Below, piece after piece: positions 21,231 to 31,831 of a stretch of 64,000 nt of DNA. The notes below the pieces were generated by a model, which ran no database searches, had not been told where the DNA came from, and saw only the letters and a program-made list of their open reading frames with translations. Where the stretch lies: assembly GCA_963518665.1 (NCBI GenBank), contig CAUQKR010000002.1, forward strand, positions 1 through 64,000, written 5' to 3'. The position numbers were made by a program, and so were the translations under genes. This DNA is from GN02-872 sp963518665. GTDB lineage: Bacteria; Patescibacteriota; Gracilibacteria; BD1-5; UBA6164. Every line of letters begins with the position of its first letter. Positions within the stretch are counted from its first letter, which is position 1.

Positions 21231-24200
21231 TTATTTTATCTTATAAACAGCATATTTTCATTTATTAAAATTTTTAACTATTTCATCCTCTGTTTTTCAA
21301 ATATATTTTTTCAAATAATAAAATTTTCCAGAATCAAAATCAGAAGAATTTACAAAATTATAAATCTCAGAAATACATTTTTTTATTTTTGTGTTTCTAT
21401 AAATTTTATTTACATTTTCATCATAACATTCATAAGTGCCATTTACAAGGCTAAAAAACTTGGCTTTATCTCCATTTATTTTTTCCAAATCTGTTGCAAA
21501 CATTAAACAAACACTGTCTGTATGAATTATTTCTAAATTTTTTGCAGTCAAGGTTTTCAAAAGTTTTTCATATCTATTTGTAAGTCAATGGGTTTCAGAA
21601 TCATCAATTGTTGCTGCTCACAAATCAAGTAAAATATATTCAAAACCAAGTTTTTTCATATTTTCAAAAGTTTTTTCTATATTTTTTTCATCTAAAAGAA
21701 AATCATTAAAATAAAATAATAATCAGTCTTCATAAATTCTTTTTTGATTTTCTGCAACATAATATTTAAAAAATGTTCAAATTCTAAAAATATTTTTTTT
21801 ATTTAAAAAACTTTTTGGATACAAAATTCATTTATAAATATTTTCTAAAGATCTTTTTGCTTTTTCATTTCAATTTCTAATTTGAATTTTTAAAAAATCA
21901 ATTATTTGTAGAATATCAATTTTTTCTAAATCAAAATTAGATAAAATTTCAAAATCAACATTTTTTTCTAAAAATTCTTTTTTATTATTTATATTTAGTT
22001 CAAAAAATATTTTTTCATAAGGATAATGAAGGTCAAAAATATCTACCAAAGAGGAAGTCTTCCAAGTTTTATAATCCAAATATGCTTTTGAAGTCAAATT
22101 TGAAACTGTATGAGGAAAAGATGTAAAAATTATAAAAGCTGAAAAAATAGTCACAAAAATTAAGCTTCAATAATATTTTAAATTTTGATTCTTAAGGGAA
22201 TAATTTGAAATATAAAATCCTCAATATCAAATCATCAAAAGTAAGCAAAAATACATCGTGATTCCATACCAAACAACTCAAAAACTAGAAATCATCCAAA
22301 GAAAAATATAAATAAAAGAAAAAGTCAAATTTTGTCTAAAAATAAAAGTTTCTTCAGATTTTTTCAAAAAATAATTTAAAATTAAAAATGGAATTATGAA
22401 AAATAAAAATATTATAAAATAACCAAAAGGCAAAGTTATTTCAGAAAGCAAATCTTTTATTTTTTGCAAGAAATTTGTATTTTTTTGCCAAAGATTCAAA
22501 ATCTCATTTTTTTCAGAAATATTTTCTTTTTCTATTTTATTTTTTAGCTCTGAAATATTTTCAGAACTAAAAATATAACCTTTATTTTTTTCTGTAAATA
22601 TTTTTTCAATTGTATTTTTGGAAATATTTTCTGGAATTTTAGCTACTTCTACAGGAAGTTTAATAAAAAACCAAACTTCGAAAAAAGCAAAAATTATGAA
22701 AACAAGATAAAAATTTTTGTTTCTAAAAAATGGCAAAAATATAAAAATAAGTGGTATCAAAGCAAAAAATATAAAAGAAATTTCTGTAAATTTTCATCAT
22801 TGATTTACTTGCATTGTTAGATTCCAAAACATATTTGTATAAGGCAAAATTCCCTCTTCATATCACAAATATCTTTTCAAATCCTCATTTGTTGTTACTG
22901 GATCCTCTAGTCTTCTTTTAGCTCTTTCTCTATATTTTTCATCTATTTCTTCAGAAGAATAAATATTTTTCAAATCAAGTTTTGGGCTATCAATTTTTCA
23001 ATTCAAAATCCCAGAGATTGTGATATTTGGATAAGTTTCAATAATATTTTTTGTAAACCAAGGCAAAAGTGAAATAAAAATTCAAATAAAAAAAATAATT
23101 ATTATTTTTAAAAATTCTATAAATTTTTTATTTTTTCTAAAAAATAAAATTCAAAAAATTATTATTCAAAATCATAAGAAAGATAAATTTAAAAGCAAAT
23201 TTGATGAAATTGCTACATTCATCATTCACCATAAATTGGCTAAACTAAAACTAGAAAAAAATAAAAATAAAAATCAAAATAAACCAAAAACTCAAAAATA
23301 AAAAAAGCTTAAAAGTCCTAAAATAGAAACAATTAAAAAAAGTGAAGTAAATTTTATAGAAAAGGCAAATCATGTCAAAATTCAAATTATTCAAAAATAC
23401 CAAAATGAAATTTTTTCTCAATTTTCATTTTTTTGCAATAATTTATAAAGAAAAAATACAATAAAAGTCGTAATAAAAAACAATCATTGATCAAGTTTCA
23501 TATCTTTAGCTGAATGAAAAATACTCATTGGCAAAGATAAAAACAAAGTTGACAAAATAATGGGTAAGTTTAAAAATGATTTTTTAGAAGAAAAAATTTC
23601 AGAAAAAATTAAATTTAGAGTCAAAAAACTCAAAAAATATCAAGAAAAATTTAGAAAAAAAGCAAAAACTGGCTCAGATAAAAGATATCAAATAGAAGTA
23701 AAAATTTGCCAAGAATACATTTCTGGGAAATTTCAAACTCAGCTAGAATTAGCCAAAATATTTGGGTAATTCATATAAACTCACAAATCATCCCAACCAA
23801 TTGGAAATGGACGAACGATCGATATTATTCAAGTTCACAGAACAAAAAATGCAAATAAATAAAAAATTTCTGTTGTTAATAATTTTATTCAATTCCCTTC
23901 AGTTTTACTTATTTCAAACTTTTTTGTAAAAAATCATTGCAAAAATCAAAAAATTTCTTTATATGAAAAAATTCAAAAAATAGCTAAAATTCAAAAAACT
24001 ACAAATAAGTTTAAAAATCAAAAAAATGAAAAAATAGTTAATAAAAAAATAAAAGAAAAAAATCATAAATTTAGTGAAAGTAAAAATCTAGTATTTTCAG
24101 AAAAATCTTTTATTTTAGGTAATTTTGAAGATATTTTTTTTCAAAATCAAGTTGTTATAAAAAACAAAAAAACTGGAAAAATTCACAAAAAAATAATTTT

Positions 24201-24599
24201 TGAAAAAAATAAAATAGAATCTGAAAACAAATCTAAACTAAATTTTCAATAAAAAACATTTAAAATATTTCAAAAAAAGTTTTTAAAAAATGCGAAATCA
24301 AAATAAGCTTCACTTAAAAAAAGTAAAAAAATCATAAATAAAGAAAATATTTTTGCTGGAGTAAAAGTTACTTTTTCTTTATTTTTAGATGAAAAAATAA
24401 TTTTATAAAAAATATATAAAATTAAAAAAAATCAAATAAAAAATAAAAAGTTTTTATCCATAGAAAAATATTTTCAAAAAATTTCTACTTTTGAAAAAGA
24501 AAAATCATTATGTCCAGGAAAAATAACATAATAAAGAAAAAATATCAAACTAGAAAAAAGAGCTAAAATAAGACTCTTTAAAAGAAAAATATTAAACAT
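21231..24599 (-). CDS. Large integral membrane protein, GT-C glycosyltransferase-like
   Basis: Predicted 1122 residues with many membrane segments and a soluble C-terminal part of about 250 residues. Near residue 270, after a hydrophobic segment, is FPIGWDDLGVYMNYP; an acidic pair in such an external loop is typical of GT-C enzymes that take sugars from polyprenyl phosphate (PMT/ArnT type). Unlike those, about 270 residues, largely membrane-spanning, come before that loop. The C-terminal part contains ILLDLGAATIDDSETHG. The likely role is glycosylation of a surface polymer or protein, next to a flippase and several glycosyltransferases. The family assignment is inference. Confidence 0.72.
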
Positions 24600-24726
24600 A
24601 AAATTTATATAAAAAACTAATTTATCTTATTTTAAAGGATTTTTCTGATTTGTAAAATTTTTATGTATTTTTTACAAATAAAAAAAAATAATTATAATGT
24701 AAAAAATTATTTATAAAAACAAAAAA

Positions 24727-26250
24727 ATGATCGACCAATATAAAAGTTTGAGTGAAAAATTCCTAAAAAAATGATTTTGGTTATATGTTTTTTCACTTGT
24801 TATTTGACCTGTTTGATATATCACAAAAATAATAATTTCTGGAGAAATTACAGTTTCTGAACTTGGAATTTTGTACTGAATAATCAGTCTAGTAACTCTC
24901 GTTTCAACTTACAACGATTTGTGAGTTACAGAAAGTTTGAAACACTTTATACCAAAATTTGTAACAGAAAAAAAATTTGATAAAGTAAAATCTGTTCTAT
25001 TTTATGCACTTTTTGCACAAATTATAACTTCTATTTTTATTGCTTGATTTTTCTTTTTTGGTGCAGATTTTTTAGCAACAAGCTATTTTAAAAGTGAAAG
25101 TGCTATTGAAGCTATAAAAGTTTTTGCTTTTTTCTTCATTTGAATAAATATTTTTCAAACTTTAAATAATTTTTTTCTTTCAGTTCAAGACTCTTTTTCT
25201 TACAAAATTACAGAATTTTTTAGAATGATTTTTATTTTAATTTCTGTTTTATTTGTATTTTTCTGAGATGCTTCAAGTTTAGCTAATTATAGCTATTCTT
25301 GGCTTGTTTGACTTTACCTTTGAATATTGATAACTATTTACTTTTTTTACAAAAAATATTATAAAAAATATTTTAAAGAAAGTAAAATTTTATTTGATAA
25401 AAAACTTATAAAAACTGTTTCAAAATACTCAATTTTGGTTGCTCTTTGAGCTCAAGTTTCAGTTTTGCTTAGCCAAGTTGATATGCAAATGATTATTTAC
25501 CTTTTAGACACTGAGAAAGCTTGACTTTATACAAATTATTTAAGTATTATAAATATTCCTTTCATAGTTTTATGACCAATTTTTATGATTTTGATGCCAA
25601 TTTTTTCAGAACTTCACTCAAAATGAGAAAAAGAAAAACTTCAAATCATAAAACAAAATTTTGCAAATATTTTCATAACAATTTGAATAATTTTTAACTG
25701 ATTTATGTTTGTTTTTTGACCACAAATTGCTTCAGTTTTATTCTGAAAAAATTATTATGATTCTGGGATAATTTTACAATATTCTATTTTACTTTTAGTT
25801 TTTAACTTTCTTTTGCAAATAAATTTTAATTTGCTTGCTTGAATCTGAGAAGTGAAAAAAAGAGTAAAAATTCTACTTGTAGCAATATTTTTCAATGTAA
25901 TTTTAAACTTGATTTTTATCAAAACTTTGTGAGTAAATTGAGCTTCTCTTGCGACTTGATTTGGTTGGATTTTGATTTGGTACTTAAGTGAAAAATATCT
26001 AAAAAAAGATTATAAAACAAGTTTTGATATAAAAATTATTTTCAAAAATACAATATTTTTTATAATTTTTTGATGAATTTTTTATTATATTTTCAGCAAT
26101 TTTATAAACAATTTATCAAGAATAAGTTGATTTTTTGCACTTACTTGAATTGCAATTTTATGGTTTACTATTTTTATTTTTATAAATAAAAATATGTTTA
26201 AACATTTTATTTTAGAAGTTAAAAATCTAAAAAAATGAAAAAAATCTTAA
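24727..26250 (+). CDS. Polysaccharide flippase, MOP/Wzx superfamily
   Basis: This 507-residue protein has about 14 predicted membrane helices. The N-terminal part with TVSELGILYGIISLV and LVSTYNDLGVTESL, and the SQVDMQMIIYLLD segment, match Wzx-type transporters, which move lipid-linked sugars across the membrane. It overlaps the next glycosyltransferase gene by 16 nt, so both are translated from one transcript. It lies divergent to the GT-C-like membrane protein. Confidence 0.88.
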
Positions 26251-27284
26251 TCAGAGTAGAAAGTCACTCAAAATCTTGAGTTTGATGAATGGAAAGTAGA
26301 ATTTTAGAATTTTGTAAAATATTAAAACATGATTTTTATTTTCTATCAAATTCTAGATTTTTGATTGAAAATAAATTTTTGTGAGAAAAAAATTTATTTT
26401 CTGACTATTTTAGTTTTTATTGAATTTTACAAGATATTTTTAGTTTTAGAAATTTTGAAATTATTGAGAGTAATGGTCTTCGTGATAATCTTATAGCAAG
26501 TTTAAATTTTCTAATTTTTTATCCATTTTACAAAGTAAATAAAACAAAATTTTTCCTTTCTATTCACGGAAATTTAGCAATTTTGGGAATGAAATGATTG
26601 AAAAAATTTATTTACAATTTTATTCTAAAAATTGGGCTAATTCTTTCAGACAAAATTATTGTTGTTTCAGAAGAGCTAAAAGATTATTTCAGTGAAACTT
26701 ATAAAATAAAGAAAGAAAAATTTGAAGTTATTGTAAACTTTATAAATACAGAAAATTTTAACAAAGAAAAATGAGAAAATAAAAAAATTTTGATTGTTTC
26801 AAGACTAGATTTTGATAAATACAATTGAGTAAAAAATGCTATTTATAGAGCTTCAAAAGATAATTTTGAAATTGATATTTATTGAAATTGAGATTTTTTA
26901 AAAATTTTGAAAAATGATTTTAAAGATTTTCAAAATGTAAATTTTTTAGGTTTCAAAAAACAAACAGAAATAAAATATAATGAATATTTTTTGATTTTTG
27001 CTATGTGAAGAGCTTTACTTGAATGAATGCTTTCTTGACTTAGAGGGATTTTAATAAATAATCATAAAATAATTTGTGAAATAAATGAGAAAAATTATGA
27101 AGATGCAAAATATTCAAATTTTACTTGAAAGCTAGTTTTTTGAGAAAAAAATTTATATACAAATTTTCATTGAAAAGTTGTTAAGATAGAAGAAATTGAT
27201 TTATTTTTAAATAAAAAATCTAACTTAATAAATCAAATAAAATCTGATTTTGATATAAAAAATTTAAAAGATTTTTATAAATAA
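26235..27284 (+). CDS. Glycosyltransferase, GT-B fold (GT4-like)
   Basis: Predicted 349 residues, cytoplasmic. The N-terminus has the GVGGMESR(I)LEF motif usual in GT4 enzymes, and the middle has KIIVVSEELKDYF followed by KFEVIVNFINTENF and ILIVSRLDFDKYNGV, typical of the hinge between the two Rossmann domains. The C-terminal donor site is somewhat reduced: the usual E-x7-E is replaced by RALLEGMLSG. It overlaps the flippase gene and probably builds the same glycan. Confidence 0.85.
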
Positions 27285-27318
27285 AAAACTAGAAAATTTA
27301 AATTTTCTAGTTTTTTAA
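27284..27318 (+). terminator. Shared terminator between convergent glycosyltransferase genes
   Basis: The stem AAAAAACTAGAAAATTT with its complement and T-runs on both strands lies between two converging genes and can serve both. Confidence 0.88.
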
Positions 27319-28505
27319 AGTCTTATTTTTGAAATATTTTTTTCCCAAGAAAAATTTTCTTCTACAAATTGTCTTCCATTTTCAGCTATATTTTCAAGAG
27401 TTTCAGATTTTCAAATATTTTGTAAAATCAAACTTTTCCAAACTTCTGGATCATCACTACAAAAAACATTTTCTCCATGATGAAGAGAAATTCACTCTAA
27501 ACCAATTTTTGTTGATAAAATAGGCTTCCCCATAGCTAAAGCATTCAAAACTTTTAATTTTATTCAGCTTCAACTCAAAAGTGGAACAATAAAAATTCTT
27601 GCTTTATTAAAATATTCTAAATCTTTATTTTTTCAATTTTCTACAATTATCCTATCACTAGCCATTTTTTTAATTTCAGAAGAAGCATTTTTTCAAACAA
27701 TATAAAATTTTATTTCTTTATCAAAAATTCAAATTTCATCAAAAACTTTTTCTTTAAACCATTTTACTGCTTGGATATTTGGAAAATAATCCATCATTCA
27801 AATAAAAACAAGATTTTTTTCTGTTGTTAAATGTGTAAATTGATATTTTTCAAAATCAACTCAAGGAAGCAAAACTTGAGTTTTTTCCATTAAAGAAGGC
27901 ATTTTATTTAAGAAAAAAGTTTTATCAGATTCTGAAATCGTAAAAAAATAATCAATAAAATCTAAATACTCAAACTCCAAATTTTCCCAAAAAATAGATT
28001 CCCTTTTGATTAAATATTTTTTAAAAATATTTTTTTCCTCAGATGCAATTCTTTTTAGAAGCAGATGTTCGACATTATGGCTTCTACTGACAATTTTTAC
28101 ATTTGGATCAATATCTTTTATAAATTTTGAAAAAGTTGTCATAAAAGCTGATTCAAGCCAAACTATATCATATTTATTTTTTCCCATCATTTCAGAAATC
28201 ATATTTTTCATTTTTTTTGTATGGTATTTTCTAAAAAAATAGCTATCTTTTTTTAAAAAACTCAAAAATAAATATCAAAAATTTTGTTTTGAAACATCTC
28301 TCAAATCATAAGAAAATTCATTAACCAAATTTTTTGCTTCTTTAAAATTATAAGAAAAATCTTCTTTTGAAACATTTGTTAAATAATCAATTTCATTGTA
28401 TTTTGAGAGCTCTTTTACCGTATTGTAAAAAACAATTTTTGCTCAATCATTTGCTGGGAAAAAATATCTTGGTGAAATATAAAGAATTTTTTTATCTTTT
28501 ATCAT
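27315..28505 (-). CDS. Glycosyltransferase, GT-B fold (GT4-like)
   Basis: Predicted 396 residues. The acceptor domain contains RSHNVEHLLLKR and the linker LLPGVDFEKYQF; the C-terminal domain contains NLVFIGMMDYFPN, FYIVGKNAS and the nucleotide-sugar site PLLSGSGIKLKVLNALAMGKP, all normal for GT4 enzymes. It is the last gene of a run of four (30652 to 27315); its start lies 14 nt inside the upstream GT2 gene, so translation is probably coupled. Confidence 0.9.
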
Positions 28506-29307
28506 TTTTGTATTCTAAAATTTTAAATAAAAATAAAACAAAACTACTTGGTAAAATATACAAAATTTTTAGAAGAAAATTGCATAAAATATCTGAAAAA
28601 GTTGCTTTTATTTTATAAATTTTTCTTGCTTTATTTTGCACAAATAAAGTATTTTTCAAAGTTTCTTTTAATTTTAAACTTTTGGTCTGTCAGGCTCTAA
28701 TTCTATGGAAATATAAAAAATTTTCTAAAACTCCGATTTTATATCATTTTGAAAAAATTTTTAACCATAAATCATAATCTTCAGCATAATTTAAATTATC
28801 ATCATAGCCTCATACTTCATAAAAAACATCCTTTTTAAATCATACACTTCAATTTGAAACTGGAGATTTTTTCAAAATAATTTTTTCTACATTTTGAGAA
28901 TATTTTCTAAATCAAATTATTTTTGAATCTTCATCAATTATAGTACAATTACCTCAAACTACAGCAAAAATAGGATTTTTCTCAAAAAAATCATGGATCA
29001 AAGAAAGTCTATTTTTTTCTGAAATATCATCACTATCTTGCGGACAAATTATATTTGTTTTTGAGAGAGAAATAAGTTTATTTCTACAAAATGAGATTCA
29101 CTCATTTTTTTCATTTCTAAAAAGCCTTATTCGCTTATCCTTTTTTGCAAAATCTTGTAAAATCTCAAAACTTCCATCACTAGAAAAATCATCCAAAATT
29201 ATAAATTCAAAATCTTGAAAATCCTGATTTAAAATACTTTTTATTGCTTCTTCTAAAAATTTTTTTGTGTTGTAAACAGGCATCACAACTGATATTTTTG
29301 CTTGCAT
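28492..29307 (-). CDS. Glycosyltransferase family 2
   Basis: Predicted 271 residues, a GT-A fold enzyme. It starts with ISVVMPVYNTKKFLEEAI, followed by FIILDDFSSDGS, the metal-binding PQDSDD (DXD-like) and EDYDLWLK near residue 180, the usual acceptor-site ED motif. The C-terminal 40 residues are hydrophobic and may touch the membrane. It begins 3 nt after the small membrane-protein gene upstream and overlaps the next gene. Confidence 0.92.
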
Positions 29308-29310
29308 TTT

Positions 29311-29623
29311 TTAAATTATTTTATGTATTTTAAGTAAAATAAAAATAAAACCAAAACTATAAAACAAAATAATTATAATCAAAATAAAAAATAAATCATC
29401 TTTTTTTAAACTTTCTTGTGAAAAATTTACATTTTCATTTATTTCTTCAGTTTTTTCTAGATTTTTTTCTTTTTGCTTTACTTCAACAAAAAATATTTTT
29501 TTCTACAATATTTTCTGAATTTTCTAGACTCAAAAAATTCTCATCATTTTCACTAGTTCAAGCAAAAACGTATGAGAATAATAAAGTAAAAATCAAAAAT
29601 GTAGAAATAATTTTCTGAAAAAT
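29311..29623 (-). pseudogene. Small secreted, membrane-anchored protein with frameshift and no ATG
   Basis: The frame that follows the stop of the DUF2304-GT2 gene directly begins at an ATT codon and encodes a good signal peptide (FQKIISTFLIFTLLFSYVFA) followed by an acidic stretch. It is shifted by one base around a T6/A7 region (about 29490-29510), after which another frame continues with an acidic linker and one C-terminal membrane helix (LFFILIIIILFYSFGFIF) to TAA at 29311. The whole would be about 104 residues. Removing one base of the homopolymer repairs it. The ATT start would be unusual. An error in the sequence or a decayed gene are the alternatives. Confidence 0.45.
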
Positions 29624-30652
29624 TTACTTAAAAAATTTACTAAAAATAATTTTAAAAGCTATATTTATTGCATTAAAAGAAGATTGTCATTTTGATTTTG
29701 AGTAATCTGTATATTTTATAACAACAAAAACTTCTGAAAATTTTATTTTTTTCTTTCTTATCTCATCTATGATTTCTGAAGCATAAGCCATAGAATCCAT
29801 TTTTAAACTAATTTTTTTTATTGTATCAAAAGTAAATCATCTAAGTCAATTATGTGCATCTGTAAGCAATATTCAGCTAACAAAAAATGTAAAAATTTTT
29901 CCTAAAAATAAAACTATTTTTCTAAAAAAAGGTACATTTGTTTGAGATTTATAAAGAAACCTAGATCAAAAAATAGCTCAAAGCTCTTTATCACTTTCAA
30001 ATTTTTCTATAAATTTTTCTATATCAGCTGAAGAATGTTGTCAATCTGAGTCAAAAGTTATAACATAATCTATTTTTGCATATCTTCTAATATACTCAAA
30101 TCAAGTTTCAAGTGCAGCTCAAGCTCATCTATTTACAGTATGTTTTACAAAAAATATTTTTTCTCAAAAATCCTCTAAAATCTCTGAAGTTCAGTCAGTT
30201 GAGCCATCATCAACAACCAAAATATTTTTATATCAAGAATTTAATAAATCGTTTATAACCTCAGAAATAACTTGTTTTTCATTAAAAGCTCTCATCAAAA
30301 TAAGTTCTTTTCAAGTTATTTTTCTTTTTTCAGAATTATTTATAGAAACTTCTCTGATAGTTTTTGTAAGATTTTCATTTAGATTTACAACTTTTGATAG
30401 TAAAAGTAAAACAAAATAAATCAAAAATATTACTGAAATATAAACCAAAACATCTGCTCATCTTGTAACTCAAAAAATTTGTCAAAATTGATCAAGTGTT
30501 TTTGGGAAAAAAGAAAAAACAAACAACAAAATTCAAACTGATAAAAAAACTAGAAAATGTAAAGCATTAAATTTTTGTTTTCTAGCTATATCGAGTGAAA
30601 TAATAAAAATTATTGTTCAAGAGATTATAAAAAAAAAGTGAAGCAAAGTCAT
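29624..30652 (-). CDS. DUF2304-GT2 fusion glycosyltransferase
   Basis: Predicted 342 residues. Residues 1 to about 100 form three membrane segments with the pattern of DUF2304 (FFPKTLDQFGQIFGVTRGADVLVY). From about residue 120 a GT2 domain follows: ELILMRAFNEKQVISEVI, ILVVDDGSTDGT, FDSDGQH (DXD) and GLRGF. GT2 and DUF2304 are commonly separate neighbouring genes; here they are one protein with the membrane part first. It probably makes a polyprenyl-phosphate sugar that the GT-C-like enzyme could use. It starts 21 nt after tRNA-Glu. Confidence 0.85.
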
Positions 30653-30673
30653 TTTTCACCTTTAAAATAATAT

Positions 30674-30749
30674 TGGTATTCCCAAGGGGATTTGAACCCC
30701 TGTTTCCACCGTGAGAGGGTGGAGTCCTAGGCCACTAGACGATGGGAAC
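30674..30749 (-). tRNA. tRNA-Glu (CUC)
   Basis: The minus strand folds as a standard tRNA: acceptor GTTCCCA/TGGGAAT, D-arm GTCTAGTGGCCTAGGAC, anticodon stem CCACC/GGTGG with loop CTCTCAC (anticodon CTC), T-arm AGGGG/CCCCT with TTCAAAT loop, and an encoded CCA. The D-arm and anticodon arm match bacterial tRNA-Glu. It reads GAG; GAA, far more common here, needs another tRNA elsewhere. Confidence 0.95.
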
Positions 30750-30750
30750 A

Positions 30751-30776
30751 AAAAGATAAGTAAAAACTTATCTTTA
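30751..30776 (-). terminator. Terminator after rplK
   Basis: The minus-strand stem AAAGATAAGT/ACTTATCTTT is followed by TTT directly before the tRNA. It separates rplK from tRNA-Glu, or allows partial readthrough. Confidence 0.75.
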
Positions 30777-30781
30777 AAAAA

Positions 30782-31252
30782 TTATGCTAATTTTGCTCTT
30801 ACTTCTTCGATAGTTAATCCATCAATATCAGTAGTAACACCAGCAGATCTAGCTGTTCATCTAACAGTCATCATTGCACCTGCTAAGTCAATAGCATTTA
30901 AATCTGGCATTTTTTCATTTGCTATATCTTTCATTTGGTCTAAAGTTAAGTGACCAACTTTATCTTTATGAGCAACTTTTGAACCAGATTTTAAGTTTAA
31001 TTTATTTTTAATTAAAACAGGCATTGGTGGTTGTTTTACAATGAAATCAAAACTTCTGTCTTCATAAACAGTGATAATAACTGGAAGTTTTACTCACATT
31101 CTATCTTTTGTAGCTTCGTTGAATCTAGATGTAAATTCAGGAATTGCTACTCAGTGTTGACCAAGAGCAGGTCATACAGGAGGAGCTGGATTAGCTTGTC
31201 CTCAATTGATTTGAAGTTTTATGTAACCTTTGATTGCTTTTTTAGGTGCCAT
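30782..31252 (-). CDS. rplK: Ribosomal protein uL11
   Basis: L11 binds the GTPase centre of 23S rRNA. The 156-residue protein carries the N-terminal KLQINGGQANPAPPVGPALGQHGV segment and the C-terminal rRNA-binding domain ending GTARSAGVTTDI. It is about 14 residues longer than typical, at the C-terminus (IDGLTIEEVRAKLA). It stands alone: rplA, nusG and secE, which usually flank it, are absent here, and nusG-secE lie 12 kb away. Confidence 0.97.
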
Positions 31253-31377
31253 TTTTCTAAAAATTATATTTTAAAATATTTTATTATATTATTTTTATTT
31301 ATTTTTAAAAAATATCATTCACTTATTTTCGGGATAAATAAAATATTTCTTAAAAGTAAATTTTTTGAAGCCAACAT

Positions 31378-31405
31378 ATTATAAAAAAAACTTGAGAAAA
31401 ATCAA
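31378..31405 (-). promoter_or_regulatory. Promoter of rplK overlapping a terminator
   Basis: Minus strand: TTGATT (31405-31400), 16-nt spacer, TATAAT (31383-31378). The -35 box lies inside the stem of the terminator of the upstream gene. The leader to the rplK start is about 120 nt and could hold a regulatory site. Confidence 0.65.
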
Positions 31406-31414
31406 GTTTTTTTT
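31383..31414 (-). terminator. Terminator after the 132-residue gene
   Basis: The stem AAAAAACTTGA/TCAAGTTTTTT begins at the stop codon at 31413, with U's following on the minus strand. Confidence 0.8.
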
Positions 31415-31811
31415 ATTTTTTTAGATTCTTTAAAAAAGCATCTATTTCAAGCAATTTTTTATCATTTGGTTCTACCTTTGCAATCATAGAATCAAGTTGT
31501 TTATTTATATCTCAAGTTGTATCCAAAAAATCAACTTTTTTAATTTTAAAAAATGTTTTATAATTTTGCTCTGTAGCCAAAGAATTATCAAGTAAAAATT
31601 GTTTCAAAATTTTTCATTCAGATACATAATCAATAAATCAAATTTTTTCATTATCAAAAAAATTTTTATTAAAAAGCAAAATTTCTTTTTCAGTCATCTC
31701 CATTTCTAAAAGTTCATTTTTTGTCAATTCTTCTTCCAATAAAATAATTTTTTCTTGAATTTCATCATTATTTTCACTCAAAATTACTTGAAGGCAATTT
31801 ATAAATTTCAT
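31413..31811 (-). CDS. Unknown 132-residue acidic protein
   Basis: A small soluble protein, rich in Glu, Asp, Leu and Lys, likely helical with coiled-coil tendency in the first 45 residues (NNDEIQEKIILLEEEL). It has no signal peptide. It starts 20 nt after the penicillin-binding protein gene on the same strand and so probably shares its mRNA. No family is recognised. Confidence 0.7.
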
Positions 31812-31831
31812 ATTTTTATAAAAATTAAATT

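Noticed and set aside
23560..23769. Plus-strand ORF of 69 codons ending in a helix-turn-helix-like QLELAKIFG, with a second half-motif on the other strand
   Set aside because: The opposite strand carries the unbroken 1122-codon membrane protein gene across this whole stretch, with the convincing GWDDLGVY motif at 23787-23815; the HTH look is accidental.
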